A DNA stretch of 57,185 nt, from assembly GCA_003552625.1 (NCBI GenBank), contig PUNM01000015.1, forward strand, positions 1-57,185, in the 5' to 3' direction. Positions 35,055-45,876 of the stretch are shown in pieces. Under the pieces are notes generated by a model that saw only the letters and a list, made by a program, of their open reading frames with translations, searched no databases and was not told the DNA's origin. Within the stretch, counting starts at the first letter, position 1; every line of letters starts with the position of its first letter. A program made the position numbers and the translations under genes. This stretch comes from Ectothiorhodospiraceae bacterium (GTDB lineage Bacteria; Pseudomonadota; Gammaproteobacteria; Nitrococcales; Halorhodospiraceae).

Positions 35055-36419
35055 TCACAGGACCAACCTCCGCAGGTCGCCGAGAACCTGGCTCAGGTAG
35101 GCCGTGAACCGAGCGGCCATGGCACCGTCGATCACGCGATGGTCATAAGAGAGCGAAAGCGGCAGCATCAACCGCGGCTGGAAGCTCTCGCCATCCCAGA
35201 CAGGACGGGTCTGCGACTTGGACACCCCGAGAATGGCCACCTCCGGTGCGTTGACGATGGGAGTAAAAGCGGTACCACCGATCCCACCCAGGCTGGAAAT
35301 CGAGAAACACCCGCCCTGCATATCCGCGGGGGCCAGCTTACCCTCCCGCGCCTTGGCAGAGAGCGTTCCGAGCGCCTCGGCGATCTCCATCACGCCCTTG
35401 CGGTCCGCATCGCGCAGAACCGGTACCACCAGCCCCTCCGGCGTATCCACCGCAACGCCAATATGGCAGTAGTGCTTGATGATCAGCTCCTGCCCGTCCG
35501 CGGAGAGACTCGCATTGAAGCGGGGGAAGGTGGCGAGCGCGGAGGCCGCCGCGCGAACGAGGAAGGCGAGGGGGGTGACCTTCACGCCCCTCGCCTCCGC
35601 CTCCTTCTTCAGGGACTGGCGGAACGCTTCCAGCTCGGTGATGTCCGCCTCGTCGAACTGGGTCACATGCGGTACATTCAGCCAGCTGCGATGCAGGTGT
35701 GGACCGGAAAGCCGCTGGATCCGGGTCAGCGGAACCCGCTCCACCTCACCGAAGCGGGAGAAATCCTGCTCCGGGATCGGCGGGATCCCGGCCCCGCTCT
35801 CGGCCACCGCCGGGCCTGCGCCGGCGGCCGCCTGGCCCTGCATTGCCTGTTTGACGTGCGCTTCGACATCCTCGCTGCGGATTCGGCCCTTGCGGCCACT
35901 GCCCTGCACACGCGAGAGATCGACACCGAGGCTACGAGCGTAGCGGCGGACCGAGGGGCTGGCGTGTGCAGCCCGATGGCCGTCCCGGTCGATCGCCCCG
36001 TCTGCCGCGGACGCCGCCGGGGGAGCCGCCGAAACGGCAGCGGCATCATCCACGGCATCCCGGGCCATCCCCTGCTCGGGAGGTTCGGACGCAGAACTCG
36101 GCAACGGCGGTTCGCTCTCCTCCGCGCGGGGCTCCGCATCCGCCTTCTCCGGCTGTGGCTGCCCATTGCCCTCCGTGACGAGGGTGACCGTGGCGATGGG
36201 CGCCCCCTCCGAGACGGTATCGCCGACGCTCACATGGACTTGCTGAACCTCACCGGCAACTTCGGAGGGGACCTCCATGCTGGCCTTATCGGACTCGAGG
36301 GTGATCAGCGACTGCTCGGGCTCGATCCGATCGCCCGGGCTTATGAGCACCTCGATGACTTCCACCGCATCGAAGCCACCGATATCCGGCACTTTGATCT
36401 GCTGCTCCGCCACGGTCAT
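35055..36419 (-). CDS. aceF: Dihydrolipoamide acetyltransferase (E2) of pyruvate dehydrogenase
   Basis: 454 residues: one lipoyl domain (about 1-82, Lys45 in ESDKAS), an Ala/Pro-rich linker, a peripheral-subunit-binding domain (about 145-185, SPSVRRYARSLGVDLSRVQGSG) and the catalytic acetyltransferase domain ending in SLSYDHRVIDGAMAARF with the active His. E. coli has three lipoyl domains; one is common in other bacteria. The ATG at 36419 overlaps the aceE stop, but the in-frame GTG at 36413 is better spaced (7 bases) from GGGAGG and may be the true start. Confidence 0.95.
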   Translation of the reverse strand: MTVAEQQIKVPDIGGFDAVEVIEVLISPGDRIEPEQSLITLESDKASMEVPSEVAGEVQQVHVSVGDTVSEGAPIATVTLVTEGNGQPQPEKADAEPRAEESEPPLPSSASEPPEQGMARDAVDDAAAVSAAPPAASAADGAIDRDGHRAAHASPSVRRYARSLGVDLSRVQGSGRKGRIRSEDVEAHVKQAMQGQAAAGAGPAVAESGAGIPPIPEQDFSRFGEVERVPLTRIQRLSGPHLHRSWLNVPHVTQFDEADITELEAFRQSLKKEAEARGVKVTPLAFLVRAAASALATFPRFNASLSADGQELIIKHYCHIGVAVDTPEGLVVPVLRDADRKGVMEIAEALGTLSAKAREGKLAPADMQGGCFSISSLGGIGGTAFTPIVNAPEVAILGVSKSQTRPVWDGESFQPRLMLPLSLSYDHRVIDGAMAARFTAYLSQVLGDLRRLVL

Positions 36420-39091
36420 ACCTCCCAGGGGTTGGGCGCATCGGTTGCCAGGCCGTACTTCGTAATCGCCTCGGTGGCTCGTTCCACGGCGATCTCCCCG
36501 TCGTCGGCGAGGGCGCGCACAGCCGTTGCCGCGATGTGGTAGCGATCCACCTCAAAGAAACGGCGCAACTTCTCCCGCGTGTCCGAGCGACCGTAGCCGT
36601 CGGTCCCCAGGGCCCAGAACGTACGCTCGAGATAGGGGCGAATCTGGTTCGGATAGGCACGCATGAAGTCCGTCGCCGCGACAATGGGCCCCGGATGCCC
36701 CTCGAGACACTGCGCCACGTAAGGCTGCTGGGGGTCTGCCTCGGGTTTGAGCCGGTTGTGGCGACTGCAGGCCATGCCGTCGCGGGCCAGCTCGGTAAAG
36801 GAAGGACAGCTCCAGAGATCCGCCTCGACGCCGAAGTCATCGCGCAGGAGTTCCGCCGCGGCCCGAACCTCCCGGAAGATCGACCCGGACCCCATGAGCT
36901 GGACGCGCGGAGCGCTCCCCTCGGGGGCCGGCGCGAAGAGGTACATCCCGCGCTGGATGCCCTCTTCGACGCCCTCCGGCATGGCGGGCTGATGGTAGTT
37001 CTCGTTGTAGACGGTGACGTAGTAGAAAACGTTCTCCTGCTCGGCGAACATGCGCTGCATTCCGGCACGCAGGATCACCGCGAGCTCGTAGGCAAACGCT
37101 GGATCGTAGGAGATGCAGTTGGGAACGGTCGAGGCGAGGATGTGGCTGTGGCCATCCTGGTGCTGCAACCCCTCGCCATTGAGCGTGGTCCGCCCGGCTG
37201 TCCCGCCGATCAGGAACCCGCGGGCCTGAATATCCCCGGCCGCCCAAACGAGATCGCCGACGCGCTGGAAGCCGAACATGGAGTAGTAAATGTAGAAGGG
37301 AATCATATTCACGCCGTGATTGGCGTAGGCGCTCGCCGCCGCGATCCAGGTGGACATGGCGCCTGCCTCGTCGATCCCCTCCTCCAGAATCTGGCCCTTC
37401 TGATCCTCCTTGTAAAACATCAACTGATCGGCATCTTCCGGCTCGTAGAGCTGGCCCACGGAGGAGTAGATGCCCAACTGCCTGAAGAGCCCCTCCATGC
37501 CGAAGGTACGGGCCTCGTCAGGGACAATCGGAACCACACGCTGACCGACGGTCTTGTCTCGGGTGAGGATGGTGAGCGCCCGGATACACGCCATCGTGGT
37601 GGATAGGGTCCGCTCGCCGCTGTCCTGGAGCAGAGGATCGAAAGCGGAGAGCGCCGGCACTTCAAGGGCCGGCGCCCGCTGCAGCCGTGCCGGCAGGTAA
37701 CCGCCGAGAGCCTCCCGGCGCTCCTGCAGATAGCGCATTTCCGGGGCATCGTCCTCGGGCTTGTAGAAAGGCGTCTCCTCCAGCTGCTCGTCCGGAATCG
37801 GAATCTCGTAGTGATCCCGGAACTTGCGCAGCGCACTCTCCCCCATCTTCTTTTGCTGGTGGGTGATGTTCTGGCCCTCACCGGCCTCGCCCATCCCATA
37901 TCCCTTGACCGTCTTGGCCAAGATAACCGTCGGCTGCCCGGTATGGTTCACCGCCGCGTGGTAGGCGGCGTAGACCTTGTGCGGGTCGTGGCCGCCACGG
38001 TTGAGCCGGTAGATGTCGTAGTCCGACATCCCCGCCACCATTTGCTCGAGTTCCGGGTACTTGCCGAAGAAGTGCTTGCGTGTGTAATCCCCGCCCTTCG
38101 CTTTGAACGCCTGGTATTCGCCGTCCACCGCCTCCTCCATTCGCTGCTGGAGCAGGCCGGTGTGGTCGAGTTCAATGAGCGGATCCCAGCGGGATCCCCA
38201 GATCACCTTAAGGACGTTCCAGCCGGCACCCCGGAAATCTCCCTCAAGCTCCTGAATGATCTTGCTATTACCTCGCACGGGCCCATCCAGGCGCTGCAGG
38301 TTGCAGTTGACCACGAAGATCAGGTTATCGAGGCCTTCCCGGGCAGCAGTATCGATGGAGCCGAGGGACTCCGGCTCGTCCATCTCACCGTCGCCCATGA
38401 ACACCCAGACCTTGCGATCGGAAGTGTCCTTGATACCCCGGTGGTGGAGGTACTTCATGAACCGCGCCTGCTGGATGCCCTGGATCGGTCCGAGCCCCAT
38501 GGAAACGGTCGGAAACTGCCAGAAGTCGGGCATCAGCCAGGGGTGAGGATAGGAGCTGATGCCGTCCCCATCCACGTCGCAGCGAAACTTGCCCAGCTGA
38601 TCGGCCGTTAGCCGCCCTTCCAGGAAGGCGCGGGCGTAGATCCCCGGAGCGGAGTGGCCCTGGAAGAAGACCAGGTCGCCGTCCTGCTCGTCGTTTGGCG
38701 CCCGCCAGAAGTGGTTGAAACCGATCTCGTACAACGTGCAGGCCGAAGCGTAGCTGGCAATGTGGCCGCCGATGCCGTCGTGCTGGCGGTTGGCATTCAC
38801 CACCATGGCCATGGCGTTCCAGCGCACCAGCGCCCGGATTCGCCACTCCAGGTGGTGATCCACGTACTCCGGTGGACGGGCCTCCAGATGCCGCGGGATC
38901 GTATTGACGTAGCCAGTGGTGGCCTTAAAGGGCAGATGGCCCAGACGCCGCCGCCCCTTGGTAACCAGATGCTCCAGAATCTGCTGGGCGCGCTCCGCCC
39001 CCTCGTGCTCAATCACGGCATCGAGCGCATCCAGCCACTCACGGATCTCCTCCGGATCGGGATCGTCGCGCAACTCGGGTATCGATCGCAT
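36416..39091 (-). CDS. aceE: Pyruvate dehydrogenase E1 component, homodimeric type
   Basis: 891 residues, the length of the AceE family. The thiamine diphosphate motif is visible as VFMGDGEMDEPESLG to VNCNLQRLDGPV (about 230-265), and DLVFFQGHSAPGIYARAFLEG and GGTAGRTTLNGEGLQHQDGH are family hallmarks. It decarboxylates pyruvate and acetylates E2. First gene of aceE-aceF-lpdA. AGGTG precedes the ATG. A small hairpin TCTCTT-GGCT-AAGAGA (39100-39115) lies at the ribosome-binding region. Confidence 0.96.
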   Translation of the reverse strand: MRSIPELRDDPDPEEIREWLDALDAVIEHEGAERAQQILEHLVTKGRRRLGHLPFKATTGYVNTIPRHLEARPPEYVDHHLEWRIRALVRWNAMAMVVNANRQHDGIGGHIASYASACTLYEIGFNHFWRAPNDEQDGDLVFFQGHSAPGIYARAFLEGRLTADQLGKFRCDVDGDGISSYPHPWLMPDFWQFPTVSMGLGPIQGIQQARFMKYLHHRGIKDTSDRKVWVFMGDGEMDEPESLGSIDTAAREGLDNLIFVVNCNLQRLDGPVRGNSKIIQELEGDFRGAGWNVLKVIWGSRWDPLIELDHTGLLQQRMEEAVDGEYQAFKAKGGDYTRKHFFGKYPELEQMVAGMSDYDIYRLNRGGHDPHKVYAAYHAAVNHTGQPTVILAKTVKGYGMGEAGEGQNITHQQKKMGESALRKFRDHYEIPIPDEQLEETPFYKPEDDAPEMRYLQERREALGGYLPARLQRAPALEVPALSAFDPLLQDSGERTLSTTMACIRALTILTRDKTVGQRVVPIVPDEARTFGMEGLFRQLGIYSSVGQLYEPEDADQLMFYKEDQKGQILEEGIDEAGAMSTWIAAASAYANHGVNMIPFYIYYSMFGFQRVGDLVWAAGDIQARGFLIGGTAGRTTLNGEGLQHQDGHSHILASTVPNCISYDPAFAYELAVILRAGMQRMFAEQENVFYYVTVYNENYHQPAMPEGVEEGIQRGMYLFAPAPEGSAPRVQLMGSGSIFREVRAAAELLRDDFGVEADLWSCPSFTELARDGMACSRHNRLKPEADPQQPYVAQCLEGHPGPIVAATDFMRAYPNQIRPYLERTFWALGTDGYGRSDTREKLRRFFEVDRYHIAATAVRALADDGEIAVERATEAITKYGLATDAPNPWEV

Positions 39092-39243
39092 GGTTCACCT
39101 CTCTTGGCTAAGAGACGCCCGTGCTGTCGGGGCGACGGAGTCGCGGATAGCCACTCCGCTCCGGCGCGAGCCTTGTGGGCCCCCCGGTTCCCCCGCGCAG
39201 CGGTGAGCGGATTGTTGTTATTCATCGACCACCAAGGGTGGTC
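39092..39243. other. Intergenic region between DUF502 gene and aceE
   Basis: 152 bases holding the aceE leader and the end of the DUF502 transcript. A perfect 7-bp hairpin GACCACC-AAG-GGTGGTC (39227-39243) abuts the DUF502 stop; without a T tract it is at best a weak terminator. The 6-bp TCTCTT/AAGAGA hairpin at 39100-39115 overlaps the aceE ribosome site and could regulate translation. No clear promoter hexamers are seen. Confidence 0.4.
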
Positions 39244-39858
39244 TCAGTACTCCTCCGTTGGCGGTTCGGTGCGTTCCCTCTGGGTCGACATCCCCGCGGT
39301 CACCGCAAACCGCATTGCGTCCTCAACACTCATGTCGACTGGCTCGACCACGGAGGCCGGCACCAGGAGTGTATAGCCACCAACCTGGTAGCTCATCGGG
39401 GTATAGACGGCGATCGTGTCGTCTCCGCCCAGGCCGCGGGCGACCCCTTCCCAGTCGCGGCGGGTCACCACGCCAAGCACCCGGTACTCGGAGCCCGGCA
39501 GCGGCACTTTGACCACCTGATCGCCGAACTCCTCGGCGCGCGAGACAAACCCGGTCAGGTCCTGCACGGCCCCGTAGATGGTACGAATCACCGGCAGCCG
39601 GAGCAGAACACGCTCCCCCCAGTCCCAGAGGCGGCGCAGAAGGTAGACGTTGAGCAGGACACCGATCGCGAAGATGCCGGCGACAGCCAGCACGACGCCC
39701 ATACCGGGCAGATACCAGGCATCCGGGATAAAGACGCGGACAATGGCACCGAGTGCACGCTCGGCGGTCACGATCAGCCAGTAGATCAGGTAGAGGGTGA
39801 CGACGGCCGGCAGAACGGCCAGAAGCCCTTTGAGGAAGATGCTTCCGAAGTGACGCAT
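39244..39858 (-). CDS. DUF502 family membrane protein
   Basis: 204 residues with an N-terminal transmembrane segment (about 8-28) and a second (about 58-80), then a soluble domain. The segments LPAVVTLYLIYWL, RVLLRLPVIRTIYGAVQDL and PTSPxxSG-like variant YTPMSYQVGGYTLLVPASVVEPVDMSVEDAMRF (shown here as family landmarks, not contiguous with the first) fit DUF502. Homologues in plants are the COV (continuous vascular ring) membrane proteins; the bacterial role is unknown. It lies 80 bases after fba on the same strand and may be its distal cotranscribed gene. A short hairpin (AATCCC/GGGATT, 39924-39940) overlaps the fba stop. Confidence 0.8.
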   Translation of the reverse strand: MRHFGSIFLKGLLAVLPAVVTLYLIYWLIVTAERALGAIVRVFIPDAWYLPGMGVVLAVAGIFAIGVLLNVYLLRRLWDWGERVLLRLPVIRTIYGAVQDLTGFVSRAEEFGDQVVKVPLPGSEYRVLGVVTRRDWEGVARGLGGDDTIAVYTPMSYQVGGYTLLVPASVVEPVDMSVEDAMRFAVTAGMSTQRERTEPPTEEY

Positions 39859-39938
39859 GACAGGCAGGGCACTCCCGCGAACGCTGGACTGCTGGCAGTT
39901 TCACAGCCCAGCGCAGCGGGAGCAATCCCGCAAAGGGA

Positions 39939-41003
39939 TTAGCCGACTTTCGGGTCCAGTTCGCCGGATTCGTAGCGCTCGAACATCTTCTCGAGCGGAA
40001 TCGGCTTGATCTTGGACGCCATGCCCGCCGAGCCGAAGGCCTCGTAGCGGGCCTTGCAGATCTCCTTCATGGCCTCGGTGGAAGCCTTGAGGAACTTCCG
40101 CGGGTCGAAGTTCGACGGGTTCTCCGCCAGATGCTTGCGCACCGCACCGGTAGAGGCCAGACGCAGGTCCGTGTCGATGTTGACCTTGCGCACGCCGTTG
40201 CGGATGCCCTCCTGGACCTCCTCGACCGGCACGCCATAGGTCTCGGGGATCTCACCGCCGAACTGGTTGATCAGCTCCAGCCACTCCTGCGGCACCTGGG
40301 AACTGCCGTGCATGACCAGGTGGGTGTCCGGCAGGCGCTGGTGGATCTCCTTGATCCGGCTGATCGCCAGGATATCGCCCGTCGGCGGACGGGTGAACTT
40401 GTAGGCACCGTGGCTCGTACCGCAGGCGATAGCCAGGGCATCCACATGGGTATCGCGGACGAACTGCGCCGCTTCCTCCGGGTCGGTAAGGAGCTTGTCC
40501 TTGTCCATCTTACCTTCGGCACCGACGCCGTCCTCCTTGCCGGCCTCGCCCGTTTCCAGCGAGCCCAGGACACCGATCTCGCCCTCGACCGAAACACCGC
40601 CGGCGTGGGCCATCTCCACCGTGCGGCGGGTGACGCTGGCGTTGTAATCGTAGTCCGCCGGGGTCTTGCCGTCCTCGTGGAGGGATCCATCCATCATCAC
40701 CGAGGTAAAGCCGGACTGGATCGCCCGCATGCAGGCGCCCGGGTTGGCCCCGTGGTCCAGGTGAACCACAAGCGGCACGTCGGGGTAAGTCTCCACCGCG
40801 GCCTCGAGCAGGTGCCGATAGAACGGCACGCCAGCGTACTTGCGCGCACCGGCAGAGGCCTGGACGATCGCCGGGCTGTCGCACTCGCTGGCCGCCTCCA
40901 TGATAGCGTGGAGCTGCTCCATGTTGTTGGCGTTGAACGCCGGCATCCCGTAGCCGTGCTCCGCTGCATGATCGAGCAGCTGCCGCAGGGTTATCATCGC
41001 CAT
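39939..41003 (-). CDS. fba: Fructose-bisphosphate aldolase class II (Calvin cycle type)
   Basis: 354 residues. Zinc-dependent aldolase recognised by the [25 protein letters not shown] segment (about 90-111; split by the zinc histidine), the [12 protein letters not shown] segment and [11 protein letters not shown]. It makes fructose 1,6-bisphosphate, and in autotrophs also sedoheptulose 1,7-bisphosphate, in the Calvin cycle. The length matches the CbbA subgroup. GGAGGAG lies 8 bases before the ATG. It ends the tkt-pgk-pyk-fba series, 29 bases after pyk. Confidence 0.95.
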   Translation of the reverse strand: MAMITLRQLLDHAAEHGYGMPAFNANNMEQLHAIMEAASECDSPAIVQASAGARKYAGVPFYRHLLEAAVETYPDVPLVVHLDHGANPGACMRAIQSGFTSVMMDGSLHEDGKTPADYDYNASVTRRTVEMAHAGGVSVEGEIGVLGSLETGEAGKEDGVGAEGKMDKDKLLTDPEEAAQFVRDTHVDALAIACGTSHGAYKFTRPPTGDILAISRIKEIHQRLPDTHLVMHGSSQVPQEWLELINQFGGEIPETYGVPVEEVQEGIRNGVRKVNIDTDLRLASTGAVRKHLAENPSNFDPRKFLKASTEAMKEICKARYEAFGSAGMASKIKPIPLEKMFERYESGELDPKVG

Positions 41004-41032
41004 AGTCTCGACTCCTCCGCTACTTGTTGTCT

Positions 41033-42478
41033 CTACTGATCCAGATAATCGTCTACGCAGACGATGCGTAAGGTGTTCGTCCCCCCGGCTGCCCCAAGCT
41101 CTTCACCGTGGGTGACGACGACATGATCGCCCCGGCAGACCAGGCCTTGAGCCGAGAGCCGGCTTAGCAAGCGGCCCTTGAGGGCGGTCAGGTCCTCTTG
41201 CTCCGGGTCGAACTCGAGCGGATAGACCCCACGATAAAGGGTCACGCGCCCCCGCGTCTCCGAGTGACGTGTGAGGACGTAGATGGGCAGTCCCGAGCTG
41301 ATCCGCGACATCCACGATGCAGTGCCGCCGGACTCGGTAATGGCGATCAACGCCTTGATGTGAAAGTGGTTGGCGGCATACATCGCGGCCATGGCGATCG
41401 TTTCATCGACACGACGGAATTGCTCGTCGAGGCGATGATGGGAGACGGTGACAGTGCGACTGCGCTCCGCAGCACGGCAGACGCGGTCCATGGCGCCGAC
41501 CACTTCAGCGGGATAGGCGCCGGTCGCAGTCTCGGCGGAGAGCATCACCGCGTCCGTGCCGTCGCGCACGGCGTTGGCGACGTCGAAGACCTCGGCCCGG
41601 GTCGGGATCGGGTTTTCGATCATCGACTCCATCATCTGTGTCGCCGTGATCACCACCCGATTCCGTGCGCGGGCGGTCTGAATCAGCTGCTTCTGGACCT
41701 CCGGCAGAGCGGCATCACCGATCTCCACCCCCAGATCGCCGCGGGCGACCATTATCGCCTCCGCGGCATCGATGATCCCCTCCGCCGCTTCCAGGGCCTC
41801 GGCCCGCTCAATCTTGGCGACGATCCCGGCATGACCTCCCGCGTCCGCGAGCAATCGCCGCGCCTCGTGGATATCGTCGGCGCAGCGCGGGAAGGAGACC
41901 GCCACGTAGTCGGCACAGAGCTCCGCGGCAGTGACGATATCTGCACGGTCCTTATCGGTGAGTGCCGGAGCCGAAAGGCCGCCCCCCCGGCGATTGATCC
42001 CCTTGCGGTCGCTCAGACCGCCGCCGACTTGCACCTCGGTATGCACCGCGGTGCCTTCGATCTGCACGACGCGCACCACCAGCCGTCCGTCGTCCAGAAG
42101 GAGTTCATCCCCAGGGGCGAGATCACGCGGCAGGTCCTTGTAGGCGACACCGACACGCGAGCGGTCGCCACCGTCGGGATCCACCTCCGGATCCAGGGTG
42201 AAGCGGTCTCCCGGGGCCAGGTAGACAGGGCCCTCACGAAAGCGCTCGATGCGGATCTTCGGCCCCTGCAAGTCCACCAGAACACCGATCCGCCGGCCCT
42301 GCCGCTCTGCCCACGACCGAACCGCCTCGACCCGCCGGCGATGGTCCTCAAGGTCACCATGGGAAAGGTTAATGCGTACGACATCCACCCCGGCGGCCAG
42401 GACCGCATCGAGCGCTTCCGGGCGGTCCGTGGCCGGTCCGAGCGTTGCCAGGATCTTGGTCCGGCGGGGCATCCGCAC
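41033..42478 (-). CDS. pyk: Pyruvate kinase
   Basis: 481 residues from GTG 42478, chosen because GGAGGG lies 7 bases upstream; ATG 42472 and GTG 42511 (overlapping the pgk stop) are alternatives. The N-terminal [14 protein letters not shown], the [12 protein letters not shown] segment and [20 protein letters not shown] with [17 protein letters not shown] are diagnostic. It converts phosphoenolpyruvate to pyruvate with ATP formation, taking fixed carbon out of the Calvin cycle toward acetyl-CoA. The order pgk-pyk-fba is typical of autotrophic Proteobacteria. Confidence 0.95.
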   Translation of the reverse strand: MRMPRRTKILATLGPATDRPEALDAVLAAGVDVVRINLSHGDLEDHRRRVEAVRSWAERQGRRIGVLVDLQGPKIRIERFREGPVYLAPGDRFTLDPEVDPDGGDRSRVGVAYKDLPRDLAPGDELLLDDGRLVVRVVQIEGTAVHTEVQVGGGLSDRKGINRRGGGLSAPALTDKDRADIVTAAELCADYVAVSFPRCADDIHEARRLLADAGGHAGIVAKIERAEALEAAEGIIDAAEAIMVARGDLGVEIGDAALPEVQKQLIQTARARNRVVITATQMMESMIENPIPTRAEVFDVANAVRDGTDAVMLSAETATGAYPAEVVGAMDRVCRAAERSRTVTVSHHRLDEQFRRVDETIAMAAMYAANHFHIKALIAITESGGTASWMSRISSGLPIYVLTRHSETRGRVTLYRGVYPLEFDPEQEDLTALKGRLLSRLSAQGLVCRGDHVVVTHGEELGAAGGTNTLRIVCVDDYLDQ

Positions 42479-42507
42479 GCCGTTCCCTCCGTTGCCACCC
42501 GGGTCAA

Positions 42508-43692
42508 TCACGATTCAGCCGCTTTGTGGCGCTCCAGGGCAGCGACCCCCGGGAGCTCGCGCCCCTCCAGGAACTCCAGGAACGCGCCGCCGCCGGTGGA
42601 GATGTAGGAAATCCGGTCGGTAACGCCGAACTGCTCGACAGCGGCAAGCGTGTCCCCGCCGCCGGCTATGGAGAAGCCGGCACTCGCACCGATCGCATCC
42701 GCCAGCGCCCGCGTGCCTTCGGCGAAGGGCGCCATTTCGAAGACACCGACCGGACCGTTCCAGACCACGGTACCCGCGTTACGCAGCATGCCGTCGTACC
42801 GCGCCCGTGTCTGCGGACCCACATCGAGGATCATTTCATCCTCCGGCACTGCATTCACCGGGTGGACCCGGGCCTCGGCATCCGCCGCCAGCTCGCGCGC
42901 CGTAACAACATCCTCCGGGATCGGAATCTCCCCGCCCTTGGCCCGCGCCTCGTCCATCAGCCGCCGCGCTGTCTCGACGAAGTCGGCTTCATAAAGGGAC
43001 TTGCCCACCGAATAACCGGCCGCGGCGATAAAGGTGTTGGCAATACCGCCGCCGACAATGAGCTGATCCACCTTGTGCGTCAGCGCCTCAAGGACCTGCA
43101 CCTTGCCCGACACCTTGGAACCGCCGACGATGGCGATCATCGGGCGACTCGGTTCGTCGAGCGCCTTGCTCAGAGCCTCCAGCTCCGCCGTCAGCAGCGG
43201 CCCGGCGCAGGCTTCCGGAGCGAAGCGGGCAACCCCGTGGGTCGAAGCCTGGGCACGGTGCGCAGTGCCGAAGGCGTCCATCACGAAGACATCACAGATC
43301 GCGGCCATGCGACGGGAGAGATCCTCATCGTCCCGGGTCTCCCCGGGCTGGAAGCGGACATTCTCACAGAGGACCACCCCCCCCTCGGGGACATCGACGC
43401 CGTCGATCCAGTCGCGGGCCACCGGAACCTCGCAACCCAGGATCTCGCCGAGCCGCCGGGCGACGGGTGCCATCGAGGCATCCGGATCGTACTCGCCCTC
43501 CTTCGGCCGTCCCAGATGGGACATCACCAGGACCCGCGCACCGGCATCCATCGCCTGACGAATACTCGCTGCTGCGGCACGAACGCGGGTGTCGTCGGTC
43601 ACCTGGCCGTCGCGGATCGGTACGTTCAAGTCCTCCCGGATCAGGACCCGCTTGCCGGCCAGTTGCAGATCACTCATGCGCTTCGCTTTCAC
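42508..43692 (-). CDS. pgk: Phosphoglycerate kinase
   Basis: 394 residues. Converts 3-phosphoglycerate, the RuBisCO product, to 1,3-bisphosphoglycerate using ATP. The N-terminal [26 protein letters not shown], the hinge region [20 protein letters not shown] and the C-terminal [13 protein letters not shown] are family signatures. GTG 43692 is chosen since GAGGAG lies 7 bases upstream; ATG 43677 is the alternative. The GAPDH gene that commonly lies between tkt and pgk is absent here; the gap is only 48 bases. Confidence 0.95.
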   Translation of the reverse strand: MKAKRMSDLQLAGKRVLIREDLNVPIRDGQVTDDTRVRAAAASIRQAMDAGARVLVMSHLGRPKEGEYDPDASMAPVARRLGEILGCEVPVARDWIDGVDVPEGGVVLCENVRFQPGETRDDEDLSRRMAAICDVFVMDAFGTAHRAQASTHGVARFAPEACAGPLLTAELEALSKALDEPSRPMIAIVGGSKVSGKVQVLEALTHKVDQLIVGGGIANTFIAAAGYSVGKSLYEADFVETARRLMDEARAKGGEIPIPEDVVTARELAADAEARVHPVNAVPEDEMILDVGPQTRARYDGMLRNAGTVVWNGPVGVFEMAPFAEGTRALADAIGASAGFSIAGGGDTLAAVEQFGVTDRISYISTGGGAFLEFLEGRELPGVAALERHKAAES

Positions 43693-43740
43693 GGCGCGTC
43701 TCCTCTCCTGATGATGATCGTACCCTGCGGCTCGCCCCGG

Positions 43741-45747
43741 TTAGCCGAGGAGCCCCTCTGCGGCCTGGACCACCCGCTCGGCGGTCATGCCGAAGTGCTC
43801 GTAGAGTTCCGGCCCGGGCGCCGACTCGCCGAAGGTATCGATACCGACCACGGCGCCACGATCACCTACCCAGGCCTGCCAGAGGCCCGTCGCACCGGCT
43901 TCCACAGCGACACGGGGCACCCCGCCAGGAAGCACTTGCTCCCGATAGGCTGCATCCTGCGCCGAGAAGGCCTCCAGACAGGGCAGGGAGACCACCCGCG
44001 GCCGCCGCCCCTTGGCAACGAGCTGCTCCCGCGCCGCCAGGGCCAGATCCACCTCGGAGCCCGTCGCCATGAGCACAATGTCGGGGTTACCTCCGTCCGC
44101 TTCGGCAAGCACGTAGCCACCGCGGGCGATCGCGCGCGCCTGCTCCGCATCACGCTCCTTTTGCTCCATACCCTGACGGGAGAGCGCCAGCATACTCGGA
44201 CCGTCGGTGCGCTGGATCGACTCCGCCCAGGCCACCGCCGTCTCCTGAGCATCACAGGGGCGCCATACGTGGAGGTTGGGGATCAGGCGGAGCGTGGAAA
44301 GCTGTTCCACCGGTTGGTGCGTCGGCCCATCCTCGCCCAGGCCAATCGAGTCGTGGGTGTAGACCAGCACCACGCGCTGCTTCATCAACGCTGCCATGCG
44401 CACGGCGTTGCGGGCATAATCGGAGAAGATCAGGAACGTGCCTCCGTACGGGATAAACCCGCCGTGGAGGGCAACACCGTTCATGATCGCGGTCATGCCG
44501 AACTCGCGGACACCGTAGAAGATGTAATTGGCGTCGGCCTGCTCGCGCGTCAGTGCCGTGCAGCCCTGCCACCAGGTGTTGTTGGAGCCGGTCAGGTCCG
44601 CCGCCCCCCCGAGCAGCTCCGGCAGCTGCGGCCCGAAATGGTTGAGGACGGCCTGGGAGCACTTGCGCGTTGCGTCTTTCTTGCCGCCGGCGAACTTCTC
44701 CAGCGCCTCAGCGACGAGCGCCTCCCAGTTCCCCGGCAACTCACCGCGCATCCGGCGGTCCAGCTCCGCGGCCAGCTCCGGGTGGTCCTTTCGATACGCC
44801 TCAAGCTGCTCGCCCCAGGACTGGAGCAGCGCCTCGCCCGGCGCCCGTGCGTCCCACGCCTCGTAATGCGACTGCGGGATCTCGAAGGGACCGTGCTCCC
44901 AGCCCAGTTCCTTGCGAGCAGCGGCGATCTCCTCATCGCCCAGCGGAGCGCCGTGCACACCGGCCGTGCCGCGCTGATTGGGGGCGCCGAAGCCGATCAC
45001 CGTCTTGCAGTCGATCAGCGTCGGCCGGTCGGTGTGCGCACGCGCCTGCTCGATAGCCTGGCGAACGGCCTCGGCGTCATGGCCGTCGACCGGCCCGATA
45101 ACGTGCCAGCCGTACGCCTCGAAGCGCTTGGGCACGTCTTCGGTATACCAGCCGGAGACGTCGCCATCGATGGAGATGCTGTTGTCATCGTAGAAAGCGA
45201 TGAGCTTGCCCAGCCCGAGCGTCCCCGCAAGGGAGCATACCTCGTGGGATACCCCCTCCATGAGGCAGCCATCGCCGAGGAAGGCGTAGGTCCAGTGATC
45301 GATAATCTCGTGGCCTGGCTTGTTGAAGTGCGCGGCCAGTGCTTTTTCCGCCAGCGCCATGCCCACCGCGTTGGCCAGCCCTTGCCCAAGCGGGCCGGTG
45401 GTGGTCTCGACCCCCGGTGTGTAGCCAAACTCCGGGTGCCCCGGGGTCTTGGAGTGGAGTTGACGGAAGTTCTTGAGATCGTCGATGGAGAGGTCGTAGC
45501 CGCTGAGATGGAGCAGCGCGTATTGCAGCATCGACCCGTGCCCGTTGGAGAGCACGAAACGGTCGCGATTGAACCACCCCGGCCGCTGCGGCGCGTGGCG
45601 CAGATAGTCACGCCATAGCACTTCAGCGATATCCGCCATGCCCATCGGCGCGCCCGGGTGACCGGAGTTGGCCTTCTGGACAGCGTCCATCGCCAAGGCC
45701 CGGATACCGTTGGCGAGTTCGCGACGGCTCAAATCGGTCGACGCCAT
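43741..45747 (-). CDS. tkt: Transketolase
   Basis: 668 residues. Thiamine diphosphate enzyme moving two-carbon units in the regenerative phase of the Calvin cycle and the pentose phosphate pathway. The N-terminal [19 protein letters not shown], the cofactor motif [18 protein letters not shown] to DDNSISIDG, and [16 protein letters not shown] are all present. GGAGG lies 6 bases before the ATG. It starts a new block downstream of cbbO after 129 bases, with its own upstream AT-rich region. Confidence 0.96.
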   Translation of the reverse strand: MASTDLSRRELANGIRALAMDAVQKANSGHPGAPMGMADIAEVLWRDYLRHAPQRPGWFNRDRFVLSNGHGSMLQYALLHLSGYDLSIDDLKNFRQLHSKTPGHPEFGYTPGVETTTGPLGQGLANAVGMALAEKALAAHFNKPGHEIIDHWTYAFLGDGCLMEGVSHEVCSLAGTLGLGKLIAFYDDNSISIDGDVSGWYTEDVPKRFEAYGWHVIGPVDGHDAEAVRQAIEQARAHTDRPTLIDCKTVIGFGAPNQRGTAGVHGAPLGDEEIAAARKELGWEHGPFEIPQSHYEAWDARAPGEALLQSWGEQLEAYRKDHPELAAELDRRMRGELPGNWEALVAEALEKFAGGKKDATRKCSQAVLNHFGPQLPELLGGAADLTGSNNTWWQGCTALTREQADANYIFYGVREFGMTAIMNGVALHGGFIPYGGTFLIFSDYARNAVRMAALMKQRVVLVYTHDSIGLGEDGPTHQPVEQLSTLRLIPNLHVWRPCDAQETAVAWAESIQRTDGPSMLALSRQGMEQKERDAEQARAIARGGYVLAEADGGNPDIVLMATGSEVDLALAAREQLVAKGRRPRVVSLPCLEAFSAQDAAYREQVLPGGVPRVAVEAGATGLWQAWVGDRGAVVGIDTFGESAPGPELYEHFGMTAERVVQAAEGLLG

Positions 45748-45876
45748 GTTCTACCTCCCCTCACTGGAATCTTGTTAGCGGACGGCCGAAGCCTACTGAC
45801 CGCCATGATGCCCCGGAACTCTACGGATGGCGACCAATAAGCTAAAGCAAATCGTTTTGATCGCCGAGATAAGCTG
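45748..45876 (-). promoter_or_regulatory. AT-rich regulatory region upstream of tkt
   Basis: The 129-base gap between cbbO and tkt. About bases 45836-45881 are strikingly AT-rich for this sequence and contain ATAAGCT twice (45837-45843 and 45869-45875), 32 bases apart, about three helical turns. This is a plausible promoter or operator for tkt-pgk-pyk-fba. I cannot place -10 and -35 hexamers with confidence and do not see the 5-8-5 palindrome found upstream of cbbL and rpe. Confidence 0.35.

Noticed and set aside
39924-39940. Hairpin AATCCC/GGGATT as terminator of the fba transcript
   Set aside because: Only 6 bp, overlaps the stop codon and has no T tract, so it is too weak to call a terminator.
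42445-45618. Open frame of 1057 codons on the plus strand, antisense to pgk and tkt
   Set aside because: Long antisense frames are expected opposite GC-rich codon-biased genes. It has no ribosome site and no recognisable domain, and both genes on the other strand are unmistakable.
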